Positions 39,833 to 64,000 of a stretch of DNA of 64,000 bases are shown here, in pieces; the stretch's first letter is position 1; the number at the start of each line of letters is the position of its first letter. The stretch spans positions 271,357 to 335,356 of the forward strand of contig NW_003156735.1 in assembly GCF_000003605.2 (NCBI RefSeq), in the 5' to 3' direction. Under the pieces are notes generated by a model. The model did not search any database. It was given only the letters and a program-made list of their open reading frames with translations, and had not been told where the DNA came from. The DNA is from Saccoglossus kowalevskii (Eukaryota; Hemichordata; Enteropneusta; Harrimaniidae). A program made the position numbers and the translations under genes.

Positions 39833-57813
<17,981 letters not shown>

Positions 57814-59221
57814 CTGTTATGAATTGGAGGCTTGTGCACCTTCAAAATTTTGCAGTGATTAGGGGTTGACTCAGAGAAGGAGAAGATAGAAATCTCATTT
57901 CACCTGGCCCTGTTCCATTTTTTTTTTTTTCAAATTTTTCTTTTTGAAGATTTTGTTTATCCAAATTACGCTCTCCTGTTTCTAATGCTCAGCCTTTGTG
58001 TAATCAAAATCACACACATGAATTAAGGCATGAATATACAGTTGAGAAGCAGATATACATGTATATGACATATTGCTACATATTACTAGGCACTTTTACG
58101 TACATGTACAATGTATGTATCCTGCCAAGTTTGAAGCAAGTTTTTTTCCTAGCTTCGACTTTGATTTTCTCACAAATAAATGTATTGATGTATTGAGTCA
58201 CAAACAGTAGCTGCATGGTAGCCATTTTGATTTCCATGTCTGAAATAAGTTTGGCGATTTTAATCTTGAAATGCAAGTGAACTTTTTTTAAAATGGTATT
58301 ATTTTTTCAAAATAATCTGTTAAAATTAAACTCGTCAGTTTATATATCAAGTGATAATCTATATATTGCTTAGTGTTTTTTTTAGACATGTCTGTGGGAT
58401 TTTGAATAATTTGAAATGAAATCAAACATATTGCATTTGTATATACTTTTTAATTTTAATATTAATTAACGTGTTTTCATAATTTAGTTCCCGCATTTGT
58501 TAATCCATGTAATACAAAGTGAACTTTGTTGAACTACATGCACATGAAGTTAAATGTAAGGACATACTCTATACTCCAAAACACTCAGAAAGTTTTGTTT
58601 TGAGCAACAACAAATTTCCAGCATATTCGCCACCCAAAAGGTGTTTATTTGGCCATCACCTCATCGCTACTACGCCTTGGCAGATGCTTTTCAGGTAGTG
58701 TGTTTTAAAATGCGCCCTCTTTGGCAATTTTTTTGTTTTCTTTTGTTTTATTTTTTTATAGCCATAAGCTATGCCACATCTGATTGGGCACATGCATCAG
58801 AGGTATACCCAATCACATCTAAGAATTATCCCATGGCTCAAACATCTTGGTATAACAATGTGAAGGTTTGTGAGAGAGTACATGTAAATGTATGTTTACA
58901 AGGAGTTCACAAAAACGTGCGACTTGGATGATCGATTCCTGACTACAAACCGATCTGCATGGTATTTTTTGAGCTATAAAGACCATGTGACCCAGACAAT
59001 ACCTTGTGTTTATTTATTTGACATCATAAAAGTATCTTTGATCTCACAGTATCACATGGATTTCCAAATACGAAAAAAAGCAGTATATGACTATTTTGAG
59101 AAGGTATTTGGAAAGATCCTTTAATCTTTTGTTACTGTATTATTTATTTTCTCCATACAATTCAGTAAATGTGAATATTTGGTCTGTGTTAAGTTACATA
59201 AATATTTAAGTTAGAGTGTCA

Positions 59222-59290
59222 CAGTGTGCTGCGTTTAACGTGGGTCCCATACGATATATATAACGTGTAAAAATGCATTGTTTGTTTATG
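59222..59290 (+). repeat. Dispersed repeat family A, fragment
   Basis: TGGGTCCCATACGATATATA followed by TAACGTGTAAAAATGCATTG matches the middle of the 10096 copy. Confidence 0.5.
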
Positions 59291-59494
59291 ACTGGTGCTT
59301 TGTGTACAGTTGACCGCAGTTCAAGTGTGAAAACACCTGAATTTTAGTGTAACATTTTTCTGTTTTTAAGTATTTGACTGTGATTTCTTTGTAAGTGTTG
59401 GACCAGATGGTCACAATTTTTCATTGGTTAAAGGTATTAAATTGATCAAGATTTTCCAGCAACTGACAAATTGTACACTACCCTTGAAAAAAAA

Positions 59495-59639
59495 ACTGTA
59501 AAATACTTTATAAATTATTTTTGCTTGGAATTAATTTTCCCTATTTTACATTCAAAAATCAGTGAAAATAAATTCCATACAAAACACCCAGTCTTATTAG
59601 CAAAAATTAATTCCATTTAAAATAAAGTATTTTACAGTA
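59495..59639. mobile_element. MITE family T, short copy
   Basis: ACTGTAAAATACTTTATAAA at the left and AATAAAGTATTTTACAGTA at the right; about 145 bp, lacking part of the interior. Confidence 0.75.
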
Positions 59640-61956
59640 AATTAACTTGACCTAATTTCACTAATCTCAAGAGACTTTCAGAAATTAACTTAAAAATGTA
59701 AGTTGAAGAGTTGTCTTTAATACTTAATAATCTTATCAAACATAGATGTCATTTTCACAATAAGATAAGTGAATTCATGTCTCGATGTATTATGTCAAAT
59801 GCAACTTTATTTTCTCGCTGTGATCACAAAAGTGGTTTACAAGGTTACAATATCATCTTTCACAGATGAAATTTCAGTTACTGTAGTTTGTCCATGGGAT
59901 TCATTAACCTTTGATTTAAAATTACCCATCATGCAACAGGTTTCTCTTCACAGTCATTGGTAGAAGCGCAGTTATATCAAAGGGAACAATAATCTTATCT
60001 TTTCTATATTTAAAAGATTTTTTTGCAAAAATTAACTCTATACTTTTGAAATAATGTTATTTTAAATTGTTATAACAGGACTGTTTGCCTTTAATAGTGT
60101 TGTGGGGGTGGGGGGGTGGCGTGGTTGTCCCTTGTTAGTCGCTTGATGTATACCGGTAATAACGAAAGTTGTCTGAATTTCTAGTTGCTTAAAGTTGTAT
60201 GTTTGGTCAGGTCAGATCTCTCTGTGGGATGTTTTATGAAGTGCAATATAAGTAAATTTAGTATCAGTCATCCAAAAAAACATAATGTATTGCACAAAGT
60301 AATATTGTACAGTTTTCTACATTGAATGTATACTTATTGCATAGCGGTAATGTATCAGGCTTACACATGTATATTCTTTAAGTGGTTTTACTTTAAATTT
60401 ACATGGAGTTTGAAAGCTATGTATTTGATTGTGTGGCATATACACTATGTAATGTATATTTACATAATATATCCAAGGATACACAAGACAAGGGTATAGG
60501 ACTAGTGTGATATCTGATACCAATACAAAGTCATGCAAATTGTGAGATGATTGTTAAGTCATCTTAGCCAATTCAAAGCTACTTACAAAGGTAGTGTCTG
60601 ATTGGCTGCCCAACCTTAATACCTAACAGTCGGACCAATCAGAGATCAGTTTTTGTTGATAGGTTTTTTTTATGTAACAAATTCTGCTTGTATATATGCT
60701 TCGACTGAACTGGACAAATGAGCCTGCGTTTATCTCAGGCAGTCTTTGCTGGTGTCATTGCATATTCACGGTATTTATTACACATGATTTGATCAGAAAT
60801 ATGTTGATGCATGCATGGACTTTGAGCGAAATGAGATCACATTTCGCTGTGCTTGGATATCTAATTTGCATACCCTCATCTTGTTATCCCTTGATGTAAT
60901 TGGGATTATTAATCAGGTCACATTTAGGTCAAAGCCAATATTGTGTCACAAGATGGCTTATTTATTGTACATTTTGGAGCTTTAATTGACAATTAAAGTT
61001 TTTATGTCATGCCAATGTGTATGTAAACTGTTGGCTTTCATTAGTATATTGTGCCATTTCCCCCCCCCCCCCCTCGGCATGAGCAGCAGCAACCGTGGCA
61101 TGAGCTTCTTCACATAACATTCTTCAATTAAGAATACACAGTCCCAATATAAAGCATTGCTTGTTATAAATGTATGTATGGAATACACTATGTATGATCA
61201 AATCATATCTCAAATAAAGACCAAAATGTTTGATTGAATCTTGAAAATTTTTATTAATAAATCTGCTGAAATCCTCCATGGATAGTGAAAATGAATGGGG
61301 GGGGGGACCACATGGTTTTATCAGGAAATGTACATGTTCTCACAGTATTTGGTGTATTAGTGGCACATGCACATACGTACAGCATATGTACATTTTTGTG
61401 GTATTTATGTTCCAGCTTCTAAATACAATTATTAATTTATTTATTTATTTGGGCTTCTATTAAAGAGTTGCTCCTGATGTCTCAGCTGTGCTACATGGTT
61501 AAATCTTAGCATGGTGATTGCTTTGCACAACTTCTGTAATGGATAGAAGTCTGCATTTTTATGGTTAATAATTCAACTTAATTCTTTCCTAATTCACTTA
61601 AACCATTCCATGACATACTGGGAGGGGTGGCGATTATATGAATGTTTGACGATGACCAGCACAAGGGAACCACAAATCTATCGGATTGCTATTTTCGAGG
61701 ACAGAATAAAAACATCGAAATTCATTCTGTGGTTTAATAAAAGCAACTGATCACAGCACAAAAAAAGAAATAAATGCTATGACAAAAATAAAAGAAATTA
61801 TACAGGTAGTCCTCGAAACTATAAAAATGTCTAAAATTATAGAAATCATTTGAAAAACTTTCCATGATACATTTTCATGCAATATATTTCTGACAAGGTG
61901 GGTAAAATAAATGAGTATATTAACATTTGCCCTAACATTACCTAATAAATAGGTTC

Positions 61957-62080
61957 AAAGGGCGGCAGTCGTCGTGACGTGTCTTTTTCGATATGGGACG
62001 TATACAACACGTGTAAAATACATTGTTTATTTACATGAAATTTGAATACGCGCTGCGTGACACCCACCGCACTTTGAGCT
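61957..62080 (+). repeat. Dispersed repeat family A, copy 2
   Basis: AAAGGGCGGCAGTCGTCGTG to ACTTTGAGCT, colinear with the 10096 copy. It sits just beyond the FASTKD-type gene's poly(A) signal. Confidence 0.75.
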
Positions 62081-62116
62081 TTTTTTTTCTCAAAAAATAC
62101 AATATTCTGTTCAATA

Positions 62117-62122
62117 TTTATT
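62117..62122 (-). terminator. Poly(A) signal of the FASTKD-type gene
   Basis: AATAAA on the minus strand, 72 nt after the stop codon, the expected place for a short 3' UTR. Confidence 0.6.
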
Positions 62123-62193
62123 TTCAACAATCTACATAACAGTTTGTGTGTACATAGTACACAGACTGGTTGTGCAATATTTGAAACACACCA

Positions 62194-63638
62194 CTACCAC
62201 TGCAGCCTGGGACTCCGAGGAAATATCTTCTTGTGTAAATACTCATGCCATTGTTTAGAAGATTTCATTCCTTGAATTTCATAATAAGGAATCTGAAAAC
62301 AAAATTATATAACATATCTTTTGTAAAGCAGTTTGAATGAATGAGTACATACTGTAAGAATGCAGAAAAAGTTGCATGCACATAATGTAAAATATCTCAT
62401 TTTAGCTGGAATTAGTTTTCGCTGGAAAGATTTTTTTGGTGTTTTATACGACGAGTTGAGTGTAAAGTATAAGAAAAAGAGTATATGCGCTTGATTTTAT
62501 TTTCACTTAATCCCTTCGACGTAAATAAACAGAAATAAAGTATTTTACAATACCAGAAATATCTTCTGTATTGCATGCTGGGTGTGACACACTTTTGACA
62601 CAAGCATTTCCTGAAATTTATTTATTTCCAATGACGGATATTTAAAAATCTGATAGAAAAACTACTAGTAATGTGAGTGTTAAAGAGATGAGCTCATTGC
62701 TTCATGCATGTGTAGGATTCTCTAGCCTTGCGTTTTTTTTAAAAAGCAAGCTAAAAATGATTCTTCTAAACATAGTGATGCAAGCGATGATAAAATCTAT
62801 TCCAAATTTTATGGATTGGGAGAGTAAGCGATAATAGACCATTTTCTGTTCACTGCGAGAATCACGCGTTATGCGTGAAATCGAACGTAAAAACAGGACA
62901 AACAAAGGTCATAGCGTCGTAGTGGCGTCAAACATCGCGTCAGATTCGACAAACGCGAAAGTATTTCGGGGGATATTTCCATGCTTAATAATGTGCTGTA
63001 CACATTTGATGATAGGCAATTTTGATTAAGTGAGGATATTCAAAAGCAATATTCCTCTGTCGAAGATCGGCTGGTCGATGTGCGCTACGAAATAAAGAAA
63101 TTTTACTTCAAAATCAAATCGTTCGATTTTTGCGGCAGACGTTCGACGCGCGTCTTTCATGCATCTCGCGAGATCTCGCAATTGTACGGAAAATCACCTA
63201 TTTTAAACTCTTCTTTGTCTTGATTTAGATGCAATTTAGAGTAATCAAACTGGATTCATTTTTATACACAATGATTTACCCACAATCCAATGCACTCTCT
63301 CAGTGGCAATCATGATATTCACTAAATTCAGACTTTTGACTCCATGGAATATTCATCAATATATTTCAATCATCTCAGGAATTATCTAAACCTTTAAAAG
63401 CTGGTAACATCTCTTTTTCCATATTTGCTGATCTGAGCAACATTCAAAGTCGCCATCTTTGTTCATATGAGACCCATATCTAGCACATGTGCGGCACAAT
63501 GATCACTACTTTCAAATGTTTACCTGGATGACTTGATATCCCAGCAGTGTAAGGTGTCTTTGTTTGATGACCTCTATGCCAAGTAGATGGTGGTAATTCA
63601 AACAATGATGATCTAGCTCATTTAGGCAGATAGCAATT
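62194..63638 (-). CDS. FASTKD-type protein, RAP domain, last two exons (partial)
   Basis: C-terminus of a FAST-kinase-domain family protein; these act in mitochondria in RNA stability, processing and translation (family knowledge). Exons on the minus strand: 63638-63524 (115 nt, first base completes a codon) and 62292-62194 (32 codons plus TAG), joined in phase 0 across a 1.2-kb intron (CATCCAG|GTAAAC, TTTTCAG|ATTCC). Together they read as a RAP domain: I-A-I-C-L-N-E-L, then L-L-G-I-E-V-I-K-Q-R-H-L, L-L-G-Y-Q-V-I-Q-I-P-Y-Y-E, and a final H-E-Y-L-H-K-K-I-F. The intron falls inside the conserved G-Y-x-V-x-x-I-P-Y strand. The FAST_1 and FAST_2 domains and start lie beyond the right edge. The member (FASTKD1-5 type) is not determined. 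Confidence 0.85.
62383..62553. mobile_element. MITE family T, diverged copy in the FASTKD-type intron
   Basis: AATGTAAAATATCTCATTTT at the left and AATAAAGTATTTTACAAT at the right; the interior has the GACGAGTTGAGTGTAAAGTA block of copy 1. Confidence 0.7.
62908..63040 (+). repeat. Dispersed repeat family B, copy 2
   Basis: GTCATAGCGTCGTAGTGGCG and a following CGACAAACGCGAAAGTATT match the copy at 12190. Its CpG content is well above that of the surrounding intron. Confidence 0.6.
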
Positions 63639-64000
63639 CTAAAACGAAAACAAAAAATTGTATGCACTCAAATCTAACAAGCAGTCACTAAATGTTCACA
63701 GATGTTTGTCACTGGTAGCATATACCAGGTAGTATCGCTGAGAGCTCCTTTGCTATCAACATTTAAAAATGTATTTACATGCATGGTTCATATTTCTACT
63801 GTTTACCTATGTGTTGTATAACATTGTATTGCATTGTATCTTGTTTATTGATTTAATGTTGCAAGTTAAATGTTGGTCTTCATAACCTTTAACCTGGTAA
63901 CTAAGACTAATTACTGGTTGCTATGGTAGTGGAATCTTCCACTTTGATTTGAACCAATCGAACAACATTATGCAAATACTCCAAGTTACCAGTACCAGAT
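63639..64000. other. FASTKD-type intron, upstream exons not reached
   Basis: Presumably intron of the minus-strand FASTKD-type gene. I find no further in-frame exon before the window ends. Confidence 0.45.

Larger units (their letters stand above)
57814..61956. other. 3' UTR of Lifeguard and intergenic DNA
   Basis: No further coding exon is accepted. Probably starts with the 3' UTR of the 10b form; candidate AATAAA hexamers lie at about 58177 and 61214. Contains a MITE (59495), a family A fragment and C/G runs near 60105, 61060 and 61300. Confidence 0.45.

Noticed and set aside
59050-59123. A further alternative last exon for Lifeguard beginning TAT CAC ATG after CTCACAG
   Set aside because: The frame opens and ends with a stop, but the product (Y-H-M-D-F-Q-I-R-K-K) has no resemblance to the family's seventh span.

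Overview
The window is animal nuclear DNA, about 65% A+T by eye, with spliceosomal introns and many short repeats. The combination of NPY-family precursors (one ending in an R-Y-amide), seven-membrane-span Lifeguard proteins, a FASTKD-type RAP domain and patchy CpG loss suggests an invertebrate bilaterian, perhaps a non-vertebrate deuterostome or a lophotrochozoan. I cannot name the species.

Layout. (1) 1-23.7 kb: two neuropeptide Y/F-type precursor genes transcribed away from each other. The left one is cut by the window edge (minus strand, 1-204). The right one is complete in three coding exons (plus strand, 22517-23749). Both break the codon of the arginine before the last residue with an intron, which is the hallmark intron of NPY genes. 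The 22 kb between them has no gene I can identify but is rich in full CRE palindromes and holds a long perfect-looking foldback. (2) 24-32 kb: no gene recognised; two small inverted-repeat elements. (3) 32.1-36.7 kb: a two-exon minus-strand gene for a 448-residue basic, coiled-coil-like protein I do not recognise, followed by a divergent candidate first exon at 37.5 kb. (4) 39.8-57.8 kb: a Lifeguard/TMBIM (GRINA-like) gene with ten exon positions, of which two are duplicated: a tandem pair of internal exons (6a/6b) and a pair of alternative last exons (10a/10b). (5) 62.2-63.6 kb: the last two exons of a FASTKD-type gene on the minus strand, tail to tail with Lifeguard.

The introns and flanks of the right half are filled with microsatellites, minisatellites, a tRNA-derived SINE, five copies of one MITE family and two composite tandem-repeat elements. 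CpG is near the random level in the neuropeptide half and strongly depleted in the Lifeguard half, as expected for mosaic gene-body methylation. One 50-base assembly gap lies in Lifeguard intron 1.

Most likely novelties: the NPY-type peptide with a cysteine pair that could clamp its hairpin; the two independent duplicated exon pairs in Lifeguard (up to four proteins); and a minisatellite made of copies of a Lifeguard 5' splice site.
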